Below are positions 43,070 through 52,457 of a DNA stretch of 64,000 bases, one piece after another (position 1 is the stretch's first letter; each line of letters begins with the position of its first letter). The notes beneath the pieces were generated by a model, which saw nothing but the letters and a program-made list of their open reading frames with translations, was not told the DNA's origin and did not search any database. A program made the translations under genes and the position numbers. Origin of the DNA: Rubrivivax gelatinosus (GTDB taxonomy: Bacteria > Pseudomonadota > Gammaproteobacteria > Burkholderiales > Burkholderiaceae_C); the NCBI RefSeq assembly GCF_016583785.1, contig NZ_NRRU01000004.1, positions 1 through 64,000 of the forward strand, given 5' to 3'.

Positions 43070-45115
43070 GTGGCAGAGGCAGAAGACGTCATCACCGATG
43101 CGGCACTGCATGCCACGAAGTTCGTGCAGGGCGTGTGGCGCCGGCACCGGGCCCACAAACCCGCTATTCCCAATCTGACGCTGTCAGACGTCGTACAACG
43201 CCTCGACCTGTTGGTCGTGGCCGTGTTCGGTCGCGCCTGTCCTCTGCGTGTGGCGCAGGTGCCGGCCCGCGCGACCCTGCTCGCGAGAACCTTTCAGCGG
43301 CAGAACCGCCCCGATGTGCAAGGCGCGATCCCGGCCACTGACGGCGCGCAGATCTGGTTGCCTGCCGAGACCGGTCTGACCGATGCGGCGCTTGCGTTGG
43401 AGCGGTTTCGCACCGCGGCGCTGCATCAGGCGATGCGCGTGGTTCGGGGCAGCGCGTTCGGCATCGGCAGCGAGGCCACGCCGTTGGTGCGTGATCTCTA
43501 CCTGCTGATCGAGGCGCATGCCGCCGACGCGGACTTGGCGGAACTGCTGCCCGGTATGCGAGCACCGTTGCAGGCCCTGCGGGCGGCCGCGCTGAGCGCG
43601 CGCCCCGCCTTGTCGCATTTCCCCGCCTGGCGCCAGCCGCTCGAAGCCTGGACGCGTCGGCTGATGAACGGCCTCGTGCCGTTCCGGGGAACAGATGCCC
43701 TGTACAGCCCGTCGCCGGCGCGATCCCGGCGACTGGCGCAAGACATCGCGTGCGAGCTCCAGGGGGACGCATCGGAACCCGGCCGGCCCTGCACCCAGCC
43801 CTTGTTCAAAGACTGGTGGACAGGCGAACTCCTAGTGCCCGCCGCTGGGTTGGGACTGGCGGCCGACAGTGACAAGGACAGCGACAGCGCATCCGCCCCA
43901 TCTGCGGACCCCGTCCGCAGCGCTCGCTTGGCGCGCCAACCGAAGGTGCGCGAGGCCCCGGACGAGGAAGACGACATCCGCCAGGGTGCCTGGATGATCC
44001 AGGCCTCGGCGCCGCATGAAGTCGCTGAAGACCCCTTCGGACTGCAGCGTCCCACCGACCGAGATACACAAACGGCGGCCGAAGAATTTGCCGAGTCACT
44101 CGCCGAACTCGAACAGGCGCGACTCGTGTCGACACCCGGTCGACCAAAGGAGGTGTTGTTGTCGGACGACCCACCCGATGCGCGGGCGAGAGATGGCGGC
44201 CGCGTGAGCGCCGACGACTCGGAATACATCCGCTATCCCGAATGGGACCACCGAAACCAGGCCTACAACGAAGCTGGCGCCATCGTCCGCCTGCTGTCGG
44301 CTGCTGAAGGCCCACAGCAGTGGGTGGACAAAACATTAACCGAGCACCGTTCGATGCTGGACGCGATACGACGGCGTTTCGAGATGCTGCGCGGGCAGCG
44401 CACGCCGCTGCGCAGACAACTGGATGGGGACGATCTCGATCTGGAAGCTTGCATCGACGCGCGCGCCGACTTGCGCGCCGGGCATCCGATGGCGCAGGCG
44501 CTGTACCGATCGCAGAAGCGAACCAAACGCGACATGGCTATCCTGCTGCTGATCGACGTCAGCGGTTCGACCGACGGGTGGGTGTCCAGCGGTAGGCGCG
44601 TCATCGATGTCGAACGCGAGGCGCTGCTGCTGGTCTGCATCGCCCTGGGTGCGATGGGCGAACCGTACGCCGTGCAGGCGTTCTCCGGGCATGGTCCGCG
44701 GGCGGTGTCGGTGCGCACCCTGAAACGCTTTGATGAGCCCTACGGCAACCAGGTCGCCACGCGCATCGCGGCGCTCGAACCCGACGAATACACCCGCGCA
44801 GGCGCCGCGATCCGCCATGGCAGCGCAACGCTAATGCGCGAGCCCGCGTCGCAGCGTTTGCTGCTCCTGTTGTCCGACGGCAAGCCCAACGATGTCGATG
44901 TCTACGAGGGCCGCTACGGCGTCGAAGACATGCGACGGGCCGTCATCGAGGCAAAGCTCCAGGGCATCGCACCCTTCTGCCTGACCGTTGACCGGTACGC
45001 CGCAGGGTACTTGCCAGGCGTCTTCGGGGCCAACCAGTACGCCTTGTTGGCGAAGCCTTCGATGCTGCCGACCGCGTTGCTCGACTGGATGCAGCGGCTG
45101 GTCATGGCGGGGTAG
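43070..45115 (+). CDS. norD: NorD, VWA-domain Nor activation protein
   Basis: A 681-residue cytoplasmic protein starting at GTG 43070. A variable helical N-terminal part (1-430, with acidic and Ser-rich stretches around 265-380) is followed by a von Willebrand A domain with the MIDAS motif LLIDVSGSTDGW and LSDGKPNDVDVY. It works with NorQ in metal insertion. Last gene of the visible nor operon. Confidence 0.9.
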   Translation: MAEAEDVITDAALHATKFVQGVWRRHRAHKPAIPNLTLSDVVQRLDLLVVAVFGRACPLRVAQVPARATLLARTFQRQNRPDVQGAIPATDGAQIWLPAETGLTDAALALERFRTAALHQAMRVVRGSAFGIGSEATPLVRDLYLLIEAHAADADLAELLPGMRAPLQALRAAALSARPALSHFPAWRQPLEAWTRRLMNGLVPFRGTDALYSPSPARSRRLAQDIACELQGDASEPGRPCTQPLFKDWWTGELLVPAAGLGLAADSDKDSDSASAPSADPVRSARLARQPKVREAPDEEDDIRQGAWMIQASAPHEVAEDPFGLQRPTDRDTQTAAEEFAESLAELEQARLVSTPGRPKEVLLSDDPPDARARDGGRVSADDSEYIRYPEWDHRNQAYNEAGAIVRLLSAAEGPQQWVDKTLTEHRSMLDAIRRRFEMLRGQRTPLRRQLDGDDLDLEACIDARADLRAGHPMAQALYRSQKRTKRDMAILLLIDVSGSTDGWVSSGRRVIDVEREALLLVCIALGAMGEPYAVQAFSGHGPRAVSVRTLKRFDEPYGNQVATRIAALEPDEYTRAGAAIRHGSATLMREPASQRLLLLLSDGKPNDVDVYEGRYGVEDMRRAVIEAKLQGIAPFCLTVDRYAAGYLPGVFGANQYALLAKPSMLPTALLDWMQRLVMAG

Positions 45116-45698
45116 TTCGTATGCGTCTCAACAACAAAACCGTGCCCCGAGGCGTCACAAGTGTTTGGTCGATCGACGCGAATGCACTCTGCTTTTTGCC
45201 CAAGCTTGGACGAGACTGCAAGGCCTTGAGGAGCACGTTTCTGAGCTGGTTGTCCGCGGGCACTCAACGCCTCGGGCCCCCACCTGATGCCACTCGATCA
45301 AACACACCTGGCACCTTGCTCCGATAGGCGCAACCGCTCGGGCGTGCTTGCCCTTTGGTTGACATAAGCAGTACCGAAGCTGGACCCCGGCTCTGGTCTC
45401 GCGCCAATACTCCTCAAGGCCCGCCGGGCAGAGGTCGGCATCTTCAGTGGACGACAGCTTTTCAAGCACCTGAACTTCAGCATTGGGTCGCCAGCGTGAG
45501 TTCGGCACCCGAAACAGCAGTCGTTTGCTGAGCCGAGGCCGTGCCGGCGAAGCGCCCCGGCGCCCTACCGCCGCAAGGGCGGCATGGCCCGGCATCGAGG
45601 TGAGTGGGTCAGCCTGGCGCACCAACGAGGCCGTCGGCGGGATGCCGAGCTAGCAGGGGAGAAGTCGACTTGGCAGTAGCGTGTCGGCGCTGGACGGC
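45116..45698. other. Gene-poor junction after norD
   Basis: About 580 bases. A minus-strand frame (45155-45625) is open but not recognisable and lacks a Shine-Dalgarno. This is the downstream border of the respiratory island. No attachment site or IS end was recognised by eye. Confidence 0.45.
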
Positions 45699-45718
45699 GC
45701 CGCATGAAATGATGCGGC
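45699..45718 (+). promoter_or_regulatory. Hairpin abutting methyltransferase start
   Basis: GCCGCAT (45699-45705) pairs with ATGCGGC (45712-45718) around GAAATG, immediately before ATG 45719. It would hide the ribosome-binding region, so translational control is possible. Confidence 0.3.
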
Positions 45719-46345
45719 ATGCCGCTGAGTCCCGACGACCTGCAGAACGTTGTCGCGCGCACCCTGGCGCACTACGAGCAGCACGCCCAGAGCTACTGGG
45801 AGGGCACGCGCGACCATGACGTCAGCCAGAACATCGCGGCGCTGCTGAAGCACATCCCCGGGCCACCGCCTTTTGACCTACTGGACTTCGGCTGCGGGCC
45901 CGGGCGCGATCTGGCCGCGTTCAAGGCGCTGGGTCACCACGCCGTCGGCCTCGAGGGCGCGGCCAACGCCGCCGCGCTGGCGCGTGTGCACAGCGGCTGT
46001 GTGGTGCTGGAGCAGAGTTTCCTGGAACTCGACCTGCCGGCCGGACACTTCGACGGTGTGTTTGCCAATGCGGTGCTGTTCCATGTGCCCGGCCAAGTGC
46101 TGCCGCAGGTGTTGCGACAACTGCAGGCCTGCCTGCGTCCGGGCGGCGTGCTGTTCAGTTCCAACCCGCGCGGCGATGGCCAGGAGGGCTGGAACGGTGA
46201 CCGCTACGGCGCATTCCACGACTGGCCCACCTGGCGTACCCTGGTCATGGCTGCCGGTTTCGACGAGTTGGAACACTTCTACCGCCCGCCGGGGCTACCG
46301 AGGCAGCAACAGCCCTGGCTGGCGAGTGTGTGGCGCAAGCGCTGA
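45719..46345 (+). CDS. Class I SAM-dependent methyltransferase
   Basis: A 208-residue methyltransferase. The SAM-binding motif is LLDFGCGPGRDLAAF, followed by GLEGAANAAALAR, FDGVFANAVLFHVPG and LRPGGVLFSSNPRGDG. The substrate is unknown; small-molecule or metal-resistance relatives exist. It lies between the respiratory island and the transfer operon, convergent with the DUF1173 gene. Confidence 0.85.
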   Translation: MPLSPDDLQNVVARTLAHYEQHAQSYWEGTRDHDVSQNIAALLKHIPGPPPFDLLDFGCGPGRDLAAFKALGHHAVGLEGAANAAALARVHSGCVVLEQSFLELDLPAGHFDGVFANAVLFHVPGQVLPQVLRQLQACLRPGGVLFSSNPRGDGQEGWNGDRYGAFHDWPTWRTLVMAAGFDELEHFYRPPGLPRQQQPWLASVWRKR

Positions 46346-46378
46346 CCACGGGCGAAGCCGGGGGGCCGTCGCGGCCCT

Positions 46379-47596
46379 TCAATCCGAGGGCTCCGCAACC
46401 GGATGGAACGCGGCTGGCAGCGCAGTTCGCGCGGCGCTCGGTGCGAATGCTGACCACACCCGCGTGCAGGGCAACGCAGGCGGCGGCCCGGCAGCCGGGC
46501 GCCAGGACCAGGTCGCAGGCCAGTCCGTGGCGGCAGAGCTGAGTCCGGTCTGGGCGGCTGCGCGCCGATCGATGAGCAATTCTGTCGGCGCTGGCGGTTC
46601 GTGCAGGACGGCAACCCGCACGACCTCTGATGGGGCCGCGTCATCGGTCAGGTGCTTGAAGAACCTCCGGCGCTCGCCGATGAGCTTGGCGACGAGCACG
46701 CGCTCATCCTCGTCGGCCAGCGGAATCCACTCGGCGCAGCAGACCATCAGTTCCAGTTCGACGACGGTCGCCGCGCCGGTCTGGTCCAGCACCACCGTCG
46801 CGATGCAGACCATGTGCAGGTCGTCGTGCGTGCCGCGCATCGCCAGCTGCCCGGCGAAGCGCTGCTCGATGGTCCGCAGCGCGCCTTCGCGCAGCGCAAG
46901 CGGCAGGTCCGGCAGGTGCTTCACCCACGCCCGCGCCACGCGCTGCCCTCGGCGCAGGGTCTTCAGCTCGCCGACGACCACCATCGAGGGTTGAGCCTCG
47001 CCGTCCTCGCGCAGGATCCAGTTCCAGCGGGCCTCGCGTCGCGCGCGGATCGCCTCGGCTCTCTCGACACTGAAGACCTCGGGCACGTAGAGCCGCTTGG
47101 TCAGCGCACCGGTGGGTGTGCGGATCTGCTTGGCCGCCTGCAACAGGTGTCGGCGCACGACCCCCCAGTGGCGCTTGCCTGCGAAGCCGGGGTGCCACAT
47201 GGTCAGTTCGGCGCGGATCCACAGCTCGTAAAGCACTCCGAGCAACGAGGGCCGAGGGGGCTCAGGCATCGCCACCGGTTCGCCGATGGTGGCTGTCTCG
47301 ACGAATCGACCCGTGTCGCCTTCCAGGCGCGGGACCGGGATGCGGGTGCCCTGGCCGTTCGGCGCTGCTCCTGCGGCGCGACCGAAGTGCGGACACCCGG
47401 GCGCATGCCGGTATCCCGACAGCGGCATGCGCTTGACCAGCCGGCCGTCGCCATGCCGGGCCACGTACATCGGAACGCCGCCCGGAACGCACAAGCACAG
47501 CGGACGAGTGACTTCGCCTGGCGCGCCGGCGAAGGCGTCGTCGAGGCCGGCGTAAACCGCGGCACGCTGCTTTGCTTGTTGGCGCAGGTGGTCCAC
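46379..47596 (-). CDS. DUF1173-family conjugative-element protein
   Basis: A 405-residue protein of the DUF1173 type found in VirB/D4 transfer regions. Characteristic segments are CLCVPGGVPMYVARHGDGRLVKRMP, HAPGCPHF, LYELWIRAELTMWHPGFAGKR and VGELKTL. Function unknown. The last 40 residues are Ala/Pro-rich. It is the last gene of the minus-strand transfer operon, four bases after the LPD7 gene. Confidence 0.75.
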   Translation of the reverse strand: MDHLRQQAKQRAAVYAGLDDAFAGAPGEVTRPLCLCVPGGVPMYVARHGDGRLVKRMPLSGYRHAPGCPHFGRAAGAAPNGQGTRIPVPRLEGDTGRFVETATIGEPVAMPEPPRPSLLGVLYELWIRAELTMWHPGFAGKRHWGVVRRHLLQAAKQIRTPTGALTKRLYVPEVFSVERAEAIRARREARWNWILREDGEAQPSMVVVGELKTLRRGQRVARAWVKHLPDLPLALREGALRTIEQRFAGQLAMRGTHDDLHMVCIATVVLDQTGAATVVELELMVCCAEWIPLADEDERVLVAKLIGERRRFFKHLTDDAAPSEVVRVAVLHEPPAPTELLIDRRAAAQTGLSSAATDWPATWSWRPAAGPPPALPCTRVWSAFAPSAARTALPAAFHPVAEPSD

Positions 47597-47600
47597 GGCG

Positions 47601-48734
47601 TCACCTTGCCGGTTGCGGGACCGTGCGTTCGACCGTCGGCGCCCGCGACACCTCGCGCGTCGGCTCGCGGTTGCGCGCTGGTGCCTGGCTGTCGTAGACC
47701 TTCACGCGGTGGGTCTCGCCGTTGCGCAGCCGCTGCGCGAGGTTCTGCTCGGCCGCGGCCATCACCGCGGCGCGCTGCTTGTCCGGCACCTTGCGGTCGA
47801 TGAGTACCGCCTCGAGGGCTGCCAACACCGTCTTGCGGCCGCCACCGCCTCTTCCTGAGGTTCCCTTGGCTGATACCGGTGTGCTGTTGTCGGTGCGCGG
47901 CGCCCCGGCCGCATCGAGCACCGGCTCGATCCGGTTGCGCTGGCGCTCGGCGCGTTCGCGCTCGACGAGCTGCAGGTCCGCGGGATCGGGCTCATAGCCT
48001 ACCGCGCGAACGCCGCGTGCCGTGGCCTCGAGCCAGACCTGGCGCTTGAAGGCCTCGCTGCCGTTCACACGCAGCACCCTCCAGTTCCGGGCCTCGGCGA
48101 CGTCGACCATCGAGCGCGCGACCGACGGGTTGTCGTTGTCGGTCGCGAGCTTGAACGCGGTCTCGGTGAAAGCCACGCGTTTCGTGTCGCCGCGGTAGCG
48201 GTACTCGGTCCTGCCCATCGGCACGTTGTTAACGATCACCTTCGAGCTTTTGACCATATAGCGCTCGCGCAGCGCGGCCTCGATCTCGGCGGCGCGTGTG
48301 GCGCGCACGGCTTCGAGTTCGTCGCGAGGCTTCGCGGCGGCGCTGTCGGGCGATGTCCGCGTGGGCGCCTCCTGTGGCTCAGATCGCGCCGCGCCCGCTT
48401 TGCCGACCGGCTCGTCGCTGACGGCCTGCTCGGGCGGCGCCGGCCGGGGTGGCAGCCTGCCCAGCCGTTCCCACTTGCCGAAGATCTTGTGGATCGGCGT
48501 TCGGGTGCCGTCTTCAGCAACCGCCATGATGCGCGACGCCTGCAGCCGGTCGGCGTGGTCGACGATCTCCTTCATCGTCGACGCCCGGTAGGTCGTCTCG
48601 GTGAATGGGTCGTGCAGCTCGTAGCGCTCGCCGGGATGAGACGGCGTCTGCGCCCGCGCCTTCGTGATCGCGGCGCGGTCGGCCGGCTCGACGGTACCGC
48701 CAGGTTCGCGGCCGGATGCGGGATCGGATTCCAT
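47601..48734 (-). CDS. LPD7/KfrB-like domain protein
   Basis: A 377-residue protein. Residues 35-85 (ERYELHDPFTETTYRASTM, then ADRLQASRIMAVA) resemble a KfrB-type domain. Residues 155-260 (SSKVIVNNVPMGRTEYRYRG, then FTETAFKLATDNDNPSVARS, then NWRVLRVNGSEAFKRQVWLE) are an LPD7 domain, common in large polyvalent mobile-element proteins. The tail is basic. Here LPD7 is not attached to a relaxase. Confidence 0.72.
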   Translation of the reverse strand: MESDPASGREPGGTVEPADRAAITKARAQTPSHPGERYELHDPFTETTYRASTMKEIVDHADRLQASRIMAVAEDGTRTPIHKIFGKWERLGRLPPRPAPPEQAVSDEPVGKAGAARSEPQEAPTRTSPDSAAAKPRDELEAVRATRAAEIEAALRERYMVKSSKVIVNNVPMGRTEYRYRGDTKRVAFTETAFKLATDNDNPSVARSMVDVAEARNWRVLRVNGSEAFKRQVWLEATARGVRAVGYEPDPADLQLVERERAERQRNRIEPVLDAAGAPRTDNSTPVSAKGTSGRGGGGRKTVLAALEAVLIDRKVPDKQRAAVMAAAEQNLAQRLRNGETHRVKVYDSQAPARNREPTREVSRAPTVERTVPQPAR

Positions 48735-48761
48735 GGTGCACCTCGCTGCTGGGAGAGAAGG

Positions 48762-49415
48762 TCACGGGGAGGCCGGCGAGCCGGCGGCGATGAAACGCGG
48801 CGCGTTCCGGTAGATCTCGATCTCGACGCGGCGGTTGAGCGCGCGGCCGGCCTCGACAGTGTTGTCGGCGGCGAAGTCGCCCACCGGCTGCCAGGTCGCG
48901 CGAATGCGGGAAGGGTCGACACCCGCGCGCACGAGCCAAGCCTGGACCGCGGCGGTGCGCTCGCGGGCGACGCGCCCTTCAGCCACCGCGTCCTTCGCCC
49001 CGTCGGTCCGGCCGCGCAGCACCACCAGCGGCGCTGCACGTGCGGCCTCGGTGATGCGCTGCGCGTCGGCCGGCAGGTCCAGGCGACTGCTGCCGTAGCC
49101 GAACAGCAGCACGTGGACCGCGTTGGGCTCGTGAGCCGATGGCGCAGCGACGCCAGACGTGGTCGCCTGTGCTGCCGATTGGGCAGCCGCGAGCGCGGCG
49201 TACGCCCGCACGGCCTGCGCCTCGCGCCGGGCCTCGCTGGCGACGATGCGGGTGTTCTGCAGGTTGCCCTGGCAGACCTGCAGCTCGACAGCGGCTGCGG
49301 TGTTGGCCGGACGGCGGTTGGACTCGTCGGTCTCGGGCGGCTTGGGCGGCGGCGAACCGCAGCCGACTGCCATCAAAGCGACAGCGAAGATCACGAAGAA
49401 CGGGGCAGGGCGCAT
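48762..49415 (-). CDS. OmpA-like lipoprotein, possible VirB7 substitute
   Basis: A 217-residue lipoprotein: signal peptide with lipobox (VALMAVGCGS, lipidated Cys19), a helical middle and a C-terminal OmpA peptidoglycan-binding domain (HVLLFGYGSSRLDLPADAQRI, GRTDGAKDAVAEGRVARERT, NRRVEIEIYR). No separate VirB7 was found, so this may anchor the outer-membrane core. It lies 16 bases downstream of virD4. Confidence 0.78.
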   Translation of the reverse strand: MRPAPFFVIFAVALMAVGCGSPPPKPPETDESNRRPANTAAAVELQVCQGNLQNTRIVASEARREAQAVRAYAALAAAQSAAQATTSGVAAPSAHEPNAVHVLLFGYGSSRLDLPADAQRITEAARAAPLVVLRGRTDGAKDAVAEGRVARERTAAVQAWLVRAGVDPSRIRATWQPVGDFAADNTVEAGRALNRRVEIEIYRNAPRFIAAGSPASP

Positions 49416-49431
49416 CGGGTACTCCTTCGCA

Positions 49432-51372
49432 TCACTCGGTCAGCACCGGCTCGACGGTGTTGGCTACGGGCTCGGGCACCTTCGTCAGCTCGAAGAACGC
49501 GTCGGCCGCGGCGCGCAGTTCCGCCGGGCTGGAGTTCGGGCCGACCTTCGGCATGCCGGACAGGTCCAGTGCCAGTTGCTCGACGACCAGCGTCTCGCCG
49601 GGCTCCAGTTCCTCAGGGGCCTCGCAGATGCGGCGCTGCACACGCGCGAAGTGCAGCTCGATGTTCATCGGAGGCACCTCCGGCGCCGGCAGCAGCCGGG
49701 TCTTGAAGACCTGCTCGCGGTGGTAGCGGATCTTGGTCGCCAGCACCGGCTTGCAGTTCTCGACGATCAGCACCAGGCGCTCGCTGCCGAGTTCCTTGAA
49801 CTCCTGCGGCATCAGCAACGCGCGACGCTGGTCACTCTCGTTGCGGCTGGTGCTCGAGTGGCCGTGGTGCCCCAACGAGCGGCTGCGGCTGCGTGAGGTC
49901 GCGCGCGCGGTGAACGTGCCCAGCATCGCGCTGTATTCGTCGGCGTCGCGCTGCTCGCGCGGCGCATACAGGATCTGCAGACCGTGATTCGTCGCGAAGG
50001 TCCGCGCGTCCTTGTCGCCGTAGACGGCGTCGAGTTGCGACATCGCCTGCACGACGGTCAGCAGCCGGATGTTGTAGCCGGCGAGGAAGGCCGCCGCGCT
50101 GGTCAGCACGCCGACGCGGCCCATCGCGGTGAACTCGTCGTTCACCAGCAGGCATTGGTAGCGCAGCGAGGGGTCTTCTTCCGGCCGGGTCCGGGCGTTC
50201 AGGCTCACCAGCTGCGAGAAGAAGAGCGCCAGCAACGGCTTGGCGCTGCCGAGCCGGTGCGGCGGCACGCGCACGTAGATCGACATCCGCTCGCGGCGCA
50301 GGGCGTGGAGGTCGAAGTCGTCGGCGCTGGTTGCCGCGTCGACGACGGCGTCGGCGAAGATCGTCAGCGGCGCATTGAAGGTCGCGACGATGCTCGACAT
50401 CGTGTTCTCGGAGTTGCCGAGCAGGCGCTGCAGCGCGTCGGTGCATTCATCCGACAGCGAGTTCCCGGCGTCGCGCCGGGCGTCGATCGTCGAGCGCAGA
50501 TGCTCGCGCAGGCCGCGGCCCTGGCCCGAGGACTGGCGCAGCATCTCGCCGATCGTGCGTGGCAGCTCGGGCGTCTCCAGCAGCAGCAGGCCCAGGCCCA
50601 GGAACAGGTTGCGCGCCTGATCGTTGAAGAAGGCTTCCGACGAGGTATGCCCACCATCGGTCGGGAAGAAGACCTGGCCGATCTCGAGAAGGTCGCCGAC
50701 GCGGTGCAGCCGGCTCGTGCGCACGCTCGACAGCGGGTTCCAGCGGTGGCTGCGCGCCTCGTCGTCGAAGGGCGAGAAGGCGTAGACGACCTGGCCGTGT
50801 GCGGCCCGGAATCCGGCGGTGGCCTCGAAGTTCTCGCCCTTGATGTCGAGCACGACGACCGAGTCGGGCCAGTTCAGCAGGTTCGGGATCACAACGCCGA
50901 CGCCCTTGCCGCTGCGCGTGGGCGCCGACAGCATCACCGACAGCTGACCCGGCAGCGACAGGAACTGCGAACCCATCCGTCCGACGAGGATCGCCGGGCA
51001 CTTGCTGCCGCCCAGCAGTCCGGCGCTGGCAATCTCGGCCCGGTTGGCAAAGCGCGCGGCGCCGTGCAGGGGCCGCTGCGGCCGCGAGGCGAGCCAGAGA
51101 CCGCCGGGCAGCACGACGAGCAGCCCGACAAAGGCGGTCGCGATCGAGCCGATGAGCTTCGGGCGCAGCCTCGTGTCGGCCGCGTACAGCTGCCAGTAGT
51201 CGACGATGCTGGCCACGCCGGCCTGTCCCGGCGGGGCGCGGTTGATCAGCAGGAACAGCACACCGGACGCGTAGGTGGCAGCGATGGCCAGCAAGACCAT
51301 CGCCACGAGCGCGGACGTCCAGGCCACCGCCTTCCGTGGCCGGGACCAGGGTGCTGCACTGAGCGCGCTCAC
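49432..51372 (-). CDS. virD4: VirD4/TraG type IV coupling protein
   Basis: A 646-residue coupling ATPase that links the relaxosome to the secretion channel. Two N-terminal membrane helices, Walker A at SAPTRSGKGVGVVIPNLLNW, Walker B at LLVNDEFTAMG. The start is GTG 51372, overlapping the virB11 stop (GTGA). The tail (about 560-646) is acidic and variable. The longer upstream open frame is a shadow of virB11. Confidence 0.92.
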   Translation of the reverse strand: MSALSAAPWSRPRKAVAWTSALVAMVLLAIAATYASGVLFLLINRAPPGQAGVASIVDYWQLYAADTRLRPKLIGSIATAFVGLLVVLPGGLWLASRPQRPLHGAARFANRAEIASAGLLGGSKCPAILVGRMGSQFLSLPGQLSVMLSAPTRSGKGVGVVIPNLLNWPDSVVVLDIKGENFEATAGFRAAHGQVVYAFSPFDDEARSHRWNPLSSVRTSRLHRVGDLLEIGQVFFPTDGGHTSSEAFFNDQARNLFLGLGLLLLETPELPRTIGEMLRQSSGQGRGLREHLRSTIDARRDAGNSLSDECTDALQRLLGNSENTMSSIVATFNAPLTIFADAVVDAATSADDFDLHALRRERMSIYVRVPPHRLGSAKPLLALFFSQLVSLNARTRPEEDPSLRYQCLLVNDEFTAMGRVGVLTSAAAFLAGYNIRLLTVVQAMSQLDAVYGDKDARTFATNHGLQILYAPREQRDADEYSAMLGTFTARATSRSRSRSLGHHGHSSTSRNESDQRRALLMPQEFKELGSERLVLIVENCKPVLATKIRYHREQVFKTRLLPAPEVPPMNIELHFARVQRRICEAPEELEPGETLVVEQLALDLSGMPKVGPNSSPAELRAAADAFFELTKVPEPVANTVEPVLTE

Positions 51373-52457
51373 CGCTCCACCCCTGCGCCATCGCGCTCGA
51401 GCCGCAGGCCGCGCGGCTCGTAGAGGATCTCGGGGATGAAGCGCCCGCCCTCGTCGCGGTCGAACTGAATGGCGACGTCGACAACGGTGCGCAGCAGGCG
51501 CCGGATCTCGGCCAGCGTGAGCCCGGAGCCTCCGGCGCTCTCCCGGATCATCAGCGCCATCTGTTCGAAGGCGAGCGCGCAGCTGCCGGCGTGGCAGCTC
51601 GTGATGCTGCCCGGGTGGCCCGATGCCGCCAGGCGCACGAAGTGGAAACACTCGTCGCCGCGGACCTCGGCCAGGAAGATGCGGTCGGGCCTCATCCGGA
51701 GGCAGGCTTCGAGCAGTGCCTTGGCCGTCACGCGCGCCGTGCCCTGGGCGTCCTTGCTGTAGTACAGATGCACGACGTTCGGGTGGTTCGGCAGCATGAG
51801 CTCGGCGGTGTCTTCGATCGTTATCAGCCGCTCCTGGCGCAGCACCTCCTCGACCAGTGCCTTCATGAGGGTCGTCTTGCCCGAACCCGTGCGGCCGCTG
51901 ACGACGATGGTCTGGTGCGAGCGCACCGCCAGCCGCAGGAAGTCCGTGTAGCGGCCCGCTTGGTGCAGCGCCAGCAGGTCGCGCTCGTGGGGCTGCAGCG
52001 CCGCGCGCTCGCCGCCGGCCGTCGAGCTGGTGCGCGCGAAGATGCCGCCGCGCTCGAAGTCGTCCAGGCGCATCACGAACTGCGAGGGCTTCCTCAGCGT
52101 GATCGACACCGTGCCGCGAGGCACCGCCGGCGCGATGACGATCTGCAGCCGCTCGCCCGAAGGAAGCGTCGCAGCGAGCAGCGGGCGCTCCTCGCTCACC
52201 GCCTGGTCGGAGTAGGTCGCCACCGCGAAGGCCAGTGCCAGGCAGCGCTCCAGCGTCAGCGTCGGTGCGTCGTGGCGCTGCCAGCCGGCCGGCGTCTCGA
52301 CGAAGAGTTCGCCGGGCCGGTTGACACAGACGTCCATGACACCCGGCGCGTCCAACGCCTCGCGCAGCGGCCGCATGAACTCGATCACCGAGGTCGCATC
52401 GCCTCGCCATTCGGCTTCGGTCGCCAGCGCTTCGCTGGGGAAGAGGTCGGCGTTCAT
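51369..52457 (-). CDS. virB11: VirB11 secretion ATPase
   Basis: A 362-residue hexameric ATPase. Walker A is VVSGRTGSGKTTLMKAL, the Asp box is LITIEDTAEL, Walker B lies in RMRPDRIFLAEVRGDE and the His box is GHPGSITSCHAGS. It starts with ATG overlapping the virB10 stop. Full length and intact. Confidence 0.95.
   Translation of the reverse strand: MNADLFPSEALATEAEWRGDATSVIEFMRPLREALDAPGVMDVCVNRPGELFVETPAGWQRHDAPTLTLERCLALAFAVATYSDQAVSEERPLLAATLPSGERLQIVIAPAVPRGTVSITLRKPSQFVMRLDDFERGGIFARTSSTAGGERAALQPHERDLLALHQAGRYTDFLRLAVRSHQTIVVSGRTGSGKTTLMKALVEEVLRQERLITIEDTAELMLPNHPNVVHLYYSKDAQGTARVTAKALLEACLRMRPDRIFLAEVRGDECFHFVRLAASGHPGSITSCHAGSCALAFEQMALMIRESAGGSGLTLAEIRRLLRTVVDVAIQFDRDEGGRFIPEILYEPRGLRLERDGAGVER

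Noticed and set aside
45155-45625. Minus-strand frame of 156 codons after norD
   Set aside because: Composition is closer to real protein than most shadows, but no motif, no Shine-Dalgarno and no recognisable family; left as unannotated junction.
51373-52410. N-terminal 346-codon extension of the virD4 frame
   Set aside because: It is Arg/Ala-rich and lies out of frame inside virB11; VirD4 proteins begin with two membrane helices, as seen from GTG 51372.
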